Source: Aquatica leii (lineage: Eukaryota > Arthropoda > Insecta > Coleoptera > Lampyridae). Taken from it: a DNA stretch of 64,000 nt. This document shows positions 22,182 to 33,351 of this stretch, piece by piece; position 1 is the first letter of the stretch; every line of letters begins with the position of its first letter. The notes below the pieces were generated by a model, which did not search any database, was not told the origin of the DNA, and saw only the letters and a list, made by a program, of their open reading frames with translations. Both the position numbers and the translations under genes were made by a program. The stretch spans positions 35,719,117 to 35,783,116 of the forward strand of contig CM069436.1 in NCBI GenBank assembly GCA_035610365.1. The letters run 5' to 3'.

Positions 22182-25100
22182 ATGGCGGATTTAAAAGTTC
22201 TTATCAAAAAGCGTGGTCAGATTAAAACGCAAGTTACAAAATTTAACAATTACGTAAACAACATAAATCTTGATGAATTAAATCTCGAAACAATTACTAG
22301 CTTAGAGTGTCGTTTAACAAAATTCGAAAGCCTTTATGAAGCTTTTGACGCTATTCAAACCGAAATTGAACTTTTAAGTGATGAGTCCGACAGTGAACGA
22401 GATAATTTTGAAACAAAATATTTTGAAGCACAAACGTGTGCAAAATGCGTGTTAAAACGATATTCTAACGAAAACAATCAATTAAATCTTACGATTGCAA
22501 ATCGTTCGTCTGATACGAGTGATTTGCAATCCAGTCATTCAGACATTCGTTTACCGGTTATACAATTGCCAATATTTAAAGGCACCTATGACGGGTGGTA
22601 CAACTTTAAAGAAATGTTCGAAGGTCTAATTACTAATGACTCTAAATTATCGAATATAAAAAAGTTTTTATATTTGAAATCGTCATTGCAAGGCGATGCC
22701 GCTCACATAACGGAAAATTTAGAAATCACAGAATCTTCATTCGACACGGCGTGGAAACTTTTGACGGAACGTTTCGAAAACAAACGCTTAATTGTACACG
22801 GTCATATACAGTCAATACTAGACATGCCCGCTATAAATAAAGAATCTTTAGTAAGTTTGAGAAATTTTCAAGATACGATAATTAAAAATATTCAAGCTTT
22901 AAAACATATCGGCATCGACACAGACGCATGGGATGTATTAATTACGCACGTTGTAACAAATAAATTTGACTTCAATACTCGAAAAGATTGGGAGAAACAT
23001 GCAATTCGTGGAGATTTTGCTACGTTAAACGAATTATTACATTTTATCGGCGACAGGTGCATCGTACTTGAAACGCTCGAAACCCACAAATTGGAAAATC
23101 CGCGTACCATTCGTGTTCACAATCACTTAAACAATAATTTCAAACGACAAGGACACGCGTTAATTTCCGCGACTTTGCATCGTAATTGTCCGATATGCAA
23201 TCAAAACCATCTAATTTATTATTGCGAACGATTTAAAGAACTTACAGTAAAACAACGTATTGACGAAATTAACAAATTAAATTTATGTAAAAATTGTCTC
23301 AAAGGTCAACACGCGGAAAATAAATGTAAACATTCGAATTGTAGACAATGCAATCGCAAGCACAATACGCTTTTACATTTAAACGAAATTCCTCAGGTAC
23401 AAAACGTTACTAACGATACTGAAGCAAGTACGTCGAATGTTGCGGAAGCTGTGATAAGTAACACGGTACAATCTAATAACAGCGAAATTATTTTATCTAC
23501 TGCATTAATCAATGTGTTTGATATGGACGGAAACATCCACAAATGCAAATGTTTACTTGATTCCGGTTCTCAAAATTCATTAATAAGCGAAGAGTTGGTA
23601 AAAACGTTACGAATTCCAACTTCTGCATTCCGATCAGCAGTAGTAGGAATAAATCAAGCAAATTGTAATATTACAGCAAAAACCAAGCTTAAAATAGCGT
23701 CTCTAAACAATAATTACACTGCGACACTAACATGCCTCTTGTTACCGCAAATTTCGAGTAATTTACCCGCGATTGCTACTACGGTAAACATTCCACAAAA
23801 CTTAAAGTTAGCAGATCCGGAGTTCTTCAACGGCGGAAAAATTCAATTATTAATCGGTACAGATTTATTCTGGGATTTACTTATACCGCAACAAATAAGA
23901 TTGGGCCACGGCCAACCGTTTCTTCATAAAAGCAAATTGGGTTGGATTCTAGCGGGACCAATACAGCATACGCGAATTTCTCATAGTCGTACTATTTCAA
24001 ATGTAGCTATCACAAATTATGAATTACATCAATCTTTAACTAAATTTTGGGAAACAGAAAAGGAAGAGTATACAAAGCACTATTCTCCAGATGAACAAAA
24101 ATGTGAGTCTCATTTCGTTCAAACTCACACTCGTGATGACGATGGTAGATTTATTGTACAACTTCCGTTTAATCACAGAATTACGCAATTAGGAAAATCG
24201 TATCAAACTGCACTTGAACGTTTTTATTCACTCGAAAGGCGTTTAAGCCAAAATCAAAATTTAAGGCATAAATACGTAGAATTTATGACTGAATACGAAC
24301 GGTTACATCACATGCGCAGAGTAGATGATAACATATCGGTTATATATACACCTAACCATTATGTAATACCACACCATGCTGTGTTTAAAAATAATAAAAT
24401 TCGAGTTGTATTTGATGCCTCAAATAAAACGGATAACGGCATTTCATTGAACGACACATTATATACGGGCCCAGTTATCCAAAATGATCTTTTTTCCATT
24501 CTCGTTAGTTTTCGAAAACATAGTTACGTCCTTAGTTGTGACATTGTAAAAATGTTTCGTCAAATTTTAGTTCACGAAAAGGACAGACGTTTTCAACAAA
24601 TTTTGTGGCGATCAGACACATCGCAACCAATTGCGCGCTACGAATTAAATACAGTAGTTTTTGGTATGACATCAAGTCCGTACTTAGCTATTCGGTGTTT
24701 ACACGAACTTGCCAATACTTGCGAGAAAGAACATTCGGACATCGCAAACATTATAAAAAACGAAATATACGTTGACGATTTGCTTTGCGGTGCTCAAAGC
24801 ATAAATGAAGTTTTAACAATTAAAACTAAATTATCTAACATTTTCAACGGTGCAGGTTTTGAACTCAGCAAGTTTAAGACTAATTTTGATCGGCCACAAC
24901 CTAAAATAGATTCAGATAGCGTAATAATTAATAAACCAACGGATTCTAAAACTTTAGGCATCGTTTGGAATCCCAAAAACGATAGTATTAATTATACATT
25001 TAAACTTATAATACACGATACAATCACAAAACGCAACGTACTTTCGGAAATCGCACAGCTTTTCGACCCATTAGGAATTCTCGGGCCAGTAATCGTCATT

Positions 25101-26675
25101 GCTAAGATGTTTGTACAAAAATTATGGGAGGAACAATTGCCATGGGACGAACCGCTACCAAATAACCTTCAAACGTTTTGGATCAATTTTCGGAACCAAT
25201 TGATTACGCTAAATAAAATATCAGTGCCAAGACACGTATTGGTTAAACAGGCTACTTACAACGAAATTCACGGTTTCGCGGACGCGTCGGAAAAATGCTA
25301 TGGCGCTTGCGTTTATATTAAATCATCTAATATGGCAGGTGATAGTTGTGTACAACTGTTGTGTGCCAAATCAAAAATCGCTCCTTTAAAAAGGTTATCG
25401 CTTCCGCGATTAGAACTTTGTGCGACGGTTCTTTTAACAAAGTTAGTACGATCAATAGAAAAGGCGTTAAGGTTACAAATACAAAAACGATATTTTTGGT
25501 CGGATTCTACCATTGCACTTCATTGGATTGGGGATTCACCCCATCGATGGAAAACGTATGTAGCCAATCGGGTCGCGATCATTCAAAATTTAACAAACGC
25601 CTGTGAATGGCACCATATAAAATCAAACGACAACCCTGCTGACGTTATATCAAGGGGTCTTTTGCCAAGTGAACTTTTAAAATCAGAATTATGGTTTCAT
25701 GGACCACCATGGCTTGTTTTGGACAAATCAGAATGGCTTATCGGAGCGGTCGATATTAAATCATTAAACGACAAATCTGAAACGCGAACGATCACTAATG
25801 TAGTTGTTACAAACGAAAACGACTTGATACAAATAATCGACAAATTTTCATCACTTTTTAAAATTCAATCTATCTTTGCATACGTGCTGAGGTTTACTAA
25901 AAATCTTCGATCAAAAACTAAAGAGAAAATGTCTGGTGTATTGACTGTACGCGAACTAAACGATGCCTTGCATACATTGATACGACTCGTGCAACGTCAA
26001 CAGTTTGCACAAGAAGTGTCAAAATTAGAAAAAAATAAACGTGTACAGTCAACTAGTAATTTACTTTCGTTACATCCCTTTTTAGATAAGAAAAATTTGC
26101 TTCGAGTTGGTGGACGCATAGCAAATTCAAGTTTTCCTTACGATAAAAAATATCCTATATTGCTGCCCAGCAAGCATAAATTAACAAAACTTATAGTTCG
26201 AAATGAACACATTTTATCTTTACACTGTGGGGCTCAATTGCTTTTAGCCACGGTTCGACAACGTTTTTGGCCAATAGCTGGCGGAACTTTGGCAAAACAA
26301 ACAGTACGTGAATGTGTCAAATGTTTCAAGGCTAAACCTTGGAGACAAAATTACATAATGGGGAATCTGCCGTCAGACAGAATAACTCCCAGTAAGCCCT
26401 TTAGTGTAACGGGAACGGACTATTGTGGTCCTTTTTATATTAAAGAAAGAACAAAACGAAATTTAAAATTTGTCAAGATTTATATTTGCGTTTTTGTTTG
26501 TCATGCCACAAAGGCGTGTCATTTAGAGATCGTTGGTGATCTCACTACCGAATCATTCATTGCAGCATTTAAACGATTTTTGCACGTCGAGGTAAATGCG
26601 AAAAAATTTATTCTGATAACGGCACTAATTATGTTGGTGCTAATCGCGAATTACGAGAGCTTTATCAGTATATAG
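22182..26675 (+). CDS. BEL/Pao gag-pol polyprotein, frame 1 (to integrase core)
   Basis: The frame has 1,497 codons and encodes a gag-pol polyprotein. Order: coiled N-terminus; DUF1759-type gag region about residues 120-275 with P-I-F-K-G-T-Y-D-G-W; zinc knuckles from residue 336 (C-P-I-C...C) and a Cys/His cluster to about 400; aspartic protease with L-L-D-S-G-S (Asp about 460); reverse transcriptase with Y-V-D-D at 863-866; Pao-type RNase H-like domain with G-F-A-D-A-S (Asp about 1034); H2C2 integrase zinc finger (His 1343, C-V-K-C 1378-1381); first integrase Asp in G-T-D-Y-C-G (about 1413). The start ATG follows ATAATT and is the first in this frame. At about 26578 the frame slips by one base and the last 32 codons are out of register, ending at a stop at 26675. 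Protease, RT and RNase H look intact. Confidence 0.95.
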   Translation: MADLKVLIKKRGQIKTQVTKFNNYVNNINLDELNLETITSLECRLTKFESLYEAFDAIQTEIELLSDESDSERDNFETKYFEAQTCAKCVLKRYSNENNQLNLTIANRSSDTSDLQSSHSDIRLPVIQLPIFKGTYDGWYNFKEMFEGLITNDSKLSNIKKFLYLKSSLQGDAAHITENLEITESSFDTAWKLLTERFENKRLIVHGHIQSILDMPAINKESLVSLRNFQDTIIKNIQALKHIGIDTDAWDVLITHVVTNKFDFNTRKDWEKHAIRGDFATLNELLHFIGDRCIVLETLETHKLENPRTIRVHNHLNNNFKRQGHALISATLHRNCPICNQNHLIYYCERFKELTVKQRIDEINKLNLCKNCLKGQHAENKCKHSNCRQCNRKHNTLLHLNEIPQVQNVTNDTEASTSNVAEAVISNTVQSNNSEIILSTALINVFDMDGNIHKCKCLLDSGSQNSLISEELVKTLRIPTSAFRSAVVGINQANCNITAKTKLKIASLNNNYTATLTCLLLPQISSNLPAIATTVNIPQNLKLADPEFFNGGKIQLLIGTDLFWDLLIPQQIRLGHGQPFLHKSKLGWILAGPIQHTRISHSRTISNVAITNYELHQSLTKFWETEKEEYTKHYSPDEQKCESHFVQTHTRDDDGRFIVQLPFNHRITQLGKSYQTALERFYSLERRLSQNQNLRHKYVEFMTEYERLHHMRRVDDNISVIYTPNHYVIPHHAVFKNNKIRVVFDASNKTDNGISLNDTLYTGPVIQNDLFSILVSFRKHSYVLSCDIVKMFRQILVHEKDRRFQQILWRSDTSQPIARYELNTVVFGMTSSPYLAIRCLHELANTCEKEHSDIANIIKNEIYVDDLLCGAQSINEVLTIKTKLSNIFNGAGFELSKFKTNFDRPQPKIDSDSVIINKPTDSKTLGIVWNPKNDSINYTFKLIIHDTITKRNVLSEIAQLFDPLGILGPVIVIAKMFVQKLWEEQLPWDEPLPNNLQTFWINFRNQLITLNKISVPRHVLVKQATYNEIHGFADASEKCYGACVYIKSSNMAGDSCVQLLCAKSKIAPLKRLSLPRLELCATVLLTKLVRSIEKALRLQIQKRYFWSDSTIALHWIGDSPHRWKTYVANRVAIIQNLTNACEWHHIKSNDNPADVISRGLLPSELLKSELWFHGPPWLVLDKSEWLIGAVDIKSLNDKSETRTITNVVVTNENDLIQIIDKFSSLFKIQSIFAYVLRFTKNLRSKTKEKMSGVLTVRELNDALHTLIRLVQRQQFAQEVSKLEKNKRVQSTSNLLSLHPFLDKKNLLRVGGRIANSSFPYDKKYPILLPSKHKLTKLIVRNEHILSLHCGAQLLLATVRQRFWPIAGGTLAKQTVRECVKCFKAKPWRQNYIMGNLPSDRITPSKPFSVTGTDYCGPFYIKERTKRNLKFVKIYICVFVCHATKACHLEIVGDLTTESFIAAFKRFLHVEVNAKKFILITALIMLVLIANYESFISI

Positions 26676-27316
26676 AAAAAAATAAGTCTTGCTTTTATCA
26701 AAACTTTTTAAAAGAGGGAATCACGTGGATATTTTCCCCACCTAGAGCTCCAAATTTCGGTGGTCTTTTTGAAGCTTGTGTAAAATCGACGAAATGGCAT
26801 TTAAGACGCGTAATAGGGGAAAATAAGCTTTCTTACGAAGAATTTTTAACAATCGTAGTTCAAGTTGAATCTTGCTTAAATTCACGACCCTTATCTCCTC
26901 TTTCAACCGACCCAAACGATCCAACCCCTCTCACGCCAGGTCATTTTCTTATTGGATGTCCACTAACTGCTATTCCGGAGCCAAGCTTGACCGATACTAA
27001 ATCAAATACGTTGTCTCGCTGGCAACTGGTACAACAACTCACACAACACTTTTGGCGGCGTTGGAGTGTCGAATACATTGCCCAGCTGCAAAGACGAAAC
27101 AAGTGGATGAACAAGTCTAATTCTTTAGCTGTTGGAGATCTTGTTATTATTCAAGGAGAAGTCACCAATCCGTTACAGTGGCCTACGGGTCGAGTAATAA
27201 AGTGTCATTCGGGCAACGATAATGTTACCCGCGTTGTGACCATCAAAACCGCGAAAAAAGTGCTTAAACGTAGTGTAACTAAAGTTTTCAAGTTGCCAAG
27301 TACTGATTCAAATTGA
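26570..27316 (+). CDS. BEL/Pao integrase C-terminal part (other frame)
   Basis: This is the continuation of the gag-pol frame after a one-base slip. It opens just before the second integrase Asp (S-D-N-G-T-N, Asp codon at 26615) and carries the third catalytic acid in N-F-G-G-L-F-E (Glu codon at 26771). It ends with the DUF5641-like tail (W-Q-L-V-Q-Q-L-T-Q-H-F-W near 27020, V-G-D-L-V-I-I near 27130) at a stop at 27316. All three integrase acids are therefore present but lie in two frames. The run of five T at the slip suggests a deletion in homopolymer context. Programmed frameshifting at this place would be unusual for the family. Confidence 0.92.
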
Positions 27317-27363
27317 AAAAAAAAACATTTGTGTTTATTTATTTTTTCAAGGAGGCCGGCGTA

Positions 27364-27545
27364 TGTTATTGTAAATTTAAACTAAAAGAGTGCGCCGCGC
27401 ATACTCAAGGTTTCGAGTATCAAAAACCGGACAGAATAAGTTTTAAGTCGAAAGAATATTGTTGTATTTACGAATGGGTGTTGGGTGTTCTTATCAATAA
27501 AGAAAAATTAAAAATATACAGTCCACTTCATTAATCACGCTAACA
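27364..27545 (+). repeat. 3' LTR of BEL element
   Basis: 182 bp, identical to the 5' LTR, with AATAAA at about 27496. The purine-rich AAGGAGG at 27349-27355 just before it is the likely polypurine tract, and CTTGG follows as the target duplication. Confidence 0.95.
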
Positions 27546-27550
27546 CTTGG

Positions 27551-27984
27551 TGTCGATCTTTCAGATGATGTTAAAGTTTCAAGCAAATAATACCTGTAGT
27601 TCTCTATCGAAAGTTTAGTAAAAATATTCTGTATTTTTGCCTATCCGATTATACCTATTTCCAATGACCTTAACTGCATTGCCACGCTCTTGCCAAATGC
27701 ATCGAATCAGTCTTCTTTATCAGTCAATACTGGTACTCTCTGTTAATAGCTTCTTGTAATTTTTGTAACTCGCCAATAGCATCCAATATTCCTTCCGCTT
27801 TGACACATTTTTAACTGTAGCGCATAAACGTTCAGTATAAATTTGTTCTGAAACACTAGTTATATATTCATGAGTGAGATTTAATCCTTCATTTATGTTC
27901 TCTTGTGTATCGCAAGCCATGAAACTGAAATAATATGTTTCACTGTTAGTAGAATTGTTATCCTAGAACAAAAAATATTATTTC
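27551..27984. other. Harbinger intron or insert, right part
   Basis: Sequence between the BEL right flank and the resuming Harbinger transposase. A 66-codon reverse ORF (27720-27920) has no recognised domain; it could be part of a second Harbinger protein but I cannot support that. The end, TTATTTCAAG, looks like a splice acceptor with a short pyrimidine tract. Confidence 0.4.
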
Positions 27985-28460
27985 AAGTTCCTGCTTCACA
28001 TAAAGAGTGGAAGAAAAGAAGGTTTAAAACACGTTGTAATTTTTCAGGGGTTTATGGTGCTATATGGCAATAACGTGTTGATTCGAGCATTATCCAACTG
28101 TGGCAGTGGTTACTATATATATATATATATAAAGGAAACAACAGCATCACCCTAATGACCGTCGTTGATGATTACATCAATATTGGAGCAAACGGCCGAT
28201 GTTCGGATGGTGGTGTTCTTCAGAATTGTTTAATTTTTTGCAATCATAAAAATAATATGTTGCCAAACGGTGTTTTTTTGTTCGAGATGGTGCATTTCCA
28301 CTGAAGAAATATTTATTAAACTATCAAGAACCCGAAGAGTCGTCGAGAACGCTTTTGGTATCTTACACTTTGCAGTTTGCGTGTTAAAATCGCGAATCCA
28401 AAAAAAAAGTTGCTTTGTCACTCCAACGCTGCCAACTAAATTTAAAGTAAAATAATGCAA
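27985..28460 (+). pseudogene. PIF/Harbinger transposase, catalytic part
   Basis: This continues the transposase begun at 20895. It starts V-P-A-S-H-K-E-W-K-K near 27988 and reaches the G-A-I-D-G-K-like block at about 28048, where two bases are missing at the codon expected for the first catalytic Asp. It then shows S-G-S-G-Y-Y near 28105, I-G-A-N-G-R-C-S-D-G-G-V at 28175-28215 (second Asp), an A-F-P-L-K-K block near 28290, and R-T-R-R-V-V-E-N-A-F-G-I-L at 28335-28375 holding the Glu of the DDE triad. Three or more frameshifts make it non-functional. Together with the first part it covers nearly the whole Harbinger DDE protein. Confidence 0.72.
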
Positions 28461-30155
28461 AATATATTGAATAATGTGTAAAAAATATATTTTTAACATA
28501 ACCCACAGTCGGGAATTGATTTTACACTGGTGTTTTTAATAAGCGTCAAAATTGGCAAATAACTTTAAAATACCTAAAAAACCGTATAAACAACTATAAA
28601 AATAAAAAATAAGTATAATTCAAAACAGAAATGATTGTAAATAGAATAATATACAAACCTTAGTTGAAATTTCATTACTGTCTTGAGCATTAGCTAATCG
28701 TTGTTCACGACAGTAATTTTACTACTACCTCGCTGTTCTAATCGTTTTTGTTATCAAATTAATTGAGAACTATATTATAACAAGTGTTATTTTACAGTAG
28801 ACATTTTTATCTGTTGCTGTTATTGGAAGGTTTTACTATACTATTTAATCAAAAAATATTTGTAACATCTTATCGCAAACAATTATCATCAAAGTATTCA
28901 GCAATACTGTTAGAAATAGTTGACACAATATTTTTATCAACAAAATATTAAAACGAATCAAGTTATTAACATTAAATACATTATGTCAATTGTTAATATA
29001 TTGTAATAATGTCTATTTAATAGAATATTACAATAACGTTTTTATAATAAACTCAAAATTAAAATTTAATCAAGTGAACTCTCGTATGCAAAACTTGGCA
29101 GTAATTTCTAATTCACATCAATAATTAGTGCGATAAATTTTGACAAGTAACGTAACATCGTTATCTTCAATTAGAATAGATTGTTAGTCGTCTTTAATTA
29201 CGATAGATTTATTGAATTGTTTAGCATTCACCAAAATAACAATTTTCTCGCAAAAATTTTATTTAATTTAGTTTGATTTAACTACTGTATATAAATAGTA
29301 AGCCAATCCAACGTAATTTTTTTACTCCCAATTTTGTATGCAAAAAGACCATAGCGCATCCATTAGTTGTATTCAAAATTACATATACTCTTATTTTAAG
29401 ATGCAAACAGCAGATGCCACTAGGTAGACATGTATTTAAAAAACAACAAACTCAAAATATATTTTTAAGAAAAACCAGCAGTATTAGATGATGTTATTTA
29501 TCTAGACTAGATACCATCTTAAGATATGGGACATAGAAGGGGTGCGATTCGTAAGCGTATTGTAGATGTTGGGCAAAAGAAAAAATATAAAAAAAAGTCA
29601 ATAAAAATTTGAAATAGTATCTAGCACAGTTAATTTTCAAACAATGTAAGTACTTATACTAAGTGATTAAATAACTACGATTGACTGTTTGATTTATTAT
29701 ATGAAAAATAATTGTACTTACTTATCAACTTATATTTTTTACATTTTACATAATACTAAAAAAGATACGATCGACTGAATAAATAAAATATCTGGCTTTT
29801 TGCTGTTTTCTAATGCTAAAACCTCAAAATCGTTTACTGCTTTTGAATCCAAATGTAAAATTAACAAATGCAATTTTGTCTGAAGTTAGACGTTAAAAAA
29901 GAAATTTATAAAATTAATACACACTGTTGTTAAAGATAATCTGTGGAAAACTTTCTTAAATATCTTCTTCACTGTATAACGGTATACATATATTACAAAT
30001 AAATCTTTTTACGAACTTACAGCATATTAGCGTCAATTAAGGCGGTAGTGTAAGGTAACCGTATTTAAAGTTTGAAAATTTACACATTTAATTGTCGTTT
30101 TCTCTTACTTTTGGCACGTGACAATCTTGAGTTAGGGTTGCAGGCTGAATAAATG
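28461..30155. other. AT-rich spacer, nothing recognised
   Basis: No coding island, tRNA or clear repeat. It may contain the right end of the Harbinger element, but no inverted end was found. Confidence 0.5.
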
Positions 30156-30419
30156 AATTGAAGGGTCTGGTGCAAAAAGGGTACAAGTGTTTTTTTTAAA
30201 TTTTTGAATAAAACGCATATATGTCAAGTTAAACCTACCCTCTGTTAGTACAAAAAACATACAAAGTGCATTTTGATCTTAGCAGTGACATTTTTAGAGA
30301 AGTAGCATAACACACTAAACTAAAACCTCACAATGTTTTTTGCAAAAACGATAATAAAAGCACTAACTCAAATTGTCTACTTATACACTTATACCCTTTT
30401 TGCACCAAACCCTTCAATT
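30156..30419. mobile_element. MITE, 264 bp
   Basis: The terminal inverted repeats are about 35 bp. The left reads AATTGAAGGGTCTGGTGCAA and the right, in reverse complement, AATTGAAGGGTTTGGTGCAA, both continuing AAAGGGTAYAAGTGT. AATT flanks both ends but is part of the palindrome, so the target duplication is ambiguous. Internal sequence is non-coding. The superfamily is not determined. Confidence 0.8.
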
Positions 30420-33351
30420 GTTATCAAACGTTTGTAAAACTTGATACCTTGCCGTGCGATTATTAAATAAATAACAAAAATAGATCAAGGCTTTCTGAGC
30501 ATTTGTATTCGTCTAGATTTCTATATTCATACACAAGTTAAATCTGTGTATTGCAATACAAGCTTTTATTTTGTACGTTTTTGACTACACGTTTCACGCA
30601 CGTACATATATAGGTGCAAACCAAAATTACAAATACAAGTTCATTCAGAAAATTTTTTTGAAAGAGTATAACTAAATAGATACGTGGCAGAATGTTTTGT
30701 TTTAGGTAATCTTTCACTAAGATCTCTTTCTCCAGAAAAAAAATATGTTTGCAAAAATAATTTTATTTAAGAAGCATACTCAGTTACAGGTCATATAAAA
30801 ATAAACGCTTTTACATAATATTATAATTCTAATATGTACTTAGAATCTACAAAAAATTCTCATTTAGTAGCACCAAGTAAGAAATGTGAGTCTCAATGTT
30901 CAACACAATTTACCAAACAAACGAAGCTAGACAAAAATTTATAACTACCGAAAATGTTGAAGTCCGACACCAGGAAAACGTCAAACTGGTTTATCAGTTG
31001 CAAATATCATTTTATTTTCAGATTTTGAAACTGACAAATTTAAAAAAAAACTAGAGGAGATAGCCCTAAGGTTTTAGTAAAACTTAAACAACAATTGGAA
31101 GATAAAAAAATTTAAATATACAAAGAAGAATTATTTGAAATTCTAACTTTATCTGCGTCTACAGATTGGAACTGTAAGAAGATTTGCAATATAGCATTAA
31201 ATATGTTTTAAAAATGGTTTACAAAAGAAACAATTTGATGTACGCAGTGAAAGAAATATGAACTCATTATGGTTGTCTAAATTATATGAACAATTAACTA
31301 AATTAAATAATTTTTCCTTCCGACTGTAAATGGTAATGTGCTGATCACAACTTTTGTGTTTCGTTCCAAGCTGTTTTACTGTAAGAGGTCGGTGTATGAT
31401 CTCATTAACTAAAGGATTGGTCATAATTTGTTTAAAACTTTGAATTTTAATACTGTTGAACTGTTATTAATTAAAGTTTTCAATATATAAAGAAGAACTT
31501 TCTCTAAAATAGGTGGTAAATCGGAACAATCAAATTAAAAACCTTTCAGTGTTTTAATGAAAACAAAAATACGATAAATAAATCATGCAAAAACTGCCAT
31601 TTAAAAGTACATACTTACCTTATAAGAAAATATTGGTTAATATTTAGATTATCGAGATTAACGACTAGAAACGTATGTTTCACATTAATTCATATTTAGG
31701 TTTGTGTCTATAACTAATTTTAAAGAATAGGTTCGTACAAGCGATATCTATCAGGGAGTAATATACTTAAAATACGGGAGTATTTTGTTTCTATTACATT
31801 GACTTGATATAATATTTATATACAATAATTTAACACATGAAATAAATATTTGCAATTAACTATAAATAGCAATAGTTTTGCTTACGTTTTAATAAAACGG
31901 TCTTAACAAAACTAATATTTTCAATGTGACAAAAGACATTCTTTTAAACTTAAAAATTTGTCAAACGATTTTCTTAAATATTTTATTTAAAATTATGACG
32001 CCAATTGATTTTTAACAAAAAAAATGTTTTTATAAGCTGCTTTATTATTGTTTTTTATTTAGAATCTGTAGTTTTCAGATATTATGGATTTAATCACTAA
32101 AAAATCAAAATTGACCATTTAATTTTTTTCTTTAAGGTTTTCTATATCTCATAATTTATTTAAGAATTCTGTTATTTATAAAAAGTGTTTAAACCAAGAT
32201 TGTTAAACCAAAAAAGCGTGTTGCGTTGTAAATTAAAGATTTGTATAGTTTTTGAATAAAATATAAAGCCTTCTATGTATATCCTTAAAAAAATTTTTTG
32301 TGTATTATATAAAAATTTTTAATTAAAAATACGGTAATTTATCGGTTAATAAAGTTCTGAAAGTATGTATAGTGCAAACAGTAGTCGATGCATTGCAATT
32401 TAATTATAAGCAACTATCAATCAGTATTTTTAAGTACATACATATTAAAGTTAATGATCCAAACTAAAATTTAAAGCTTTTTGTCTTTTACTGCCAAATC
32501 ATTCATTTATCAAGATTACCTTTTACCTACAGTTTTTTGGTTTAATTCAAGTATTATAGCAATTCTATTATAGACACTATACGTTCAATCCTAACAAATG
32601 TTATACAAAAAATAACTTATGTAATATATCTGATTTTTACTCTAAAACTCGAAAATAAGTTTACATAAATATAAAATTATAAAGTTTTAAACAAATTTAT
32701 TATAAAATACGCAGCAAAATTCCTCGGAATTAAGTACATATATATTCAATAAATATTCTAAATGCAGGAAATTATATCCCTATTTTTATTTATTTTGTTC
32801 TTTGAACGTTTTTAGTTTCAGAACTTTTGATTAATGTAAACCGTATCATATAATACAGAAAACACACACATGTTGGTCGCCATTGGTTTTTATTGAAAAA
32901 GTAGAACATTAATTCTATAAGACAATATTGTTTTTCAACAAAATACGATAATGATTGCAAAATAATTTATAAAAGTTTATGTACTCTTTTATAAAATTCT
33001 TTATTTAACATTAATTATTGTTTTGAGTTAAGTATAAAATTAATTTAAATCATTTCGGTATCTAAAATCCGCTGAATTTACACGAATTTGTAAAATATTT
33101 AATAACGTTGGTTATGAACTCAAAGCTAATTTTCATCATTGCTTTACCAATTGGCGCTTTATTTCATTAGTACGTTAATTACTAAAGCCCGATTTTAATT
33201 AAGGCGTTTTTAATATAAAACGTGCTACATTGCGGATTACTCAAAACGTTTTATCTCAAGAACTATTGTATTGTAGTGTTTTTTTTAATTTCTGTTATTC
33301 ATGAAAATTCGATTACGTATAGAATATACTAAAATTAAATTTTATTTTTAG
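30420..33351. other. Probable intron upstream of receptor exon
   Basis: AT-rich sequence with no coding island apart from the receptor exon that follows. It ends in TTTTATTTTTAG, a good splice acceptor at 33350-33351. Confidence 0.5.

Larger units (their letters stand above)
21500..27545 (+). mobile_element. BEL/Pao LTR retrotransposon (young)
   Basis: A full-length 6,046-bp element. The two 182-bp LTRs (21500-21681 and 27364-27545) are identical as I read them base by base, start TGTTATTG and end GCTAACA. A 5-bp CTTGG target duplication lies at 21495-21499 and 27546-27550. Between the LTRs lie a tRNA-like primer site, a leader of about 480 bases, one long gag-pol frame, and a purine-rich stretch before the 3' LTR. 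Domain order (gag, protease, RT, RNase H, integrase) is that of BEL/Pao. Identical LTRs imply recent insertion; the only clear lesion is one frameshift in integrase. It sits inside the Harbinger gene. Confidence 0.97.

Noticed and set aside
21818-22225. 135-codon ORF before the BEL gag-pol start
   Set aside because: It lies in the leader between the PBS and gag, overlaps another ORF, and shows no retroelement motif.
28120-28132. TA-repeat microsatellite
   Set aside because: Only about six units, inside the Harbinger coding relic; too short to matter alone.
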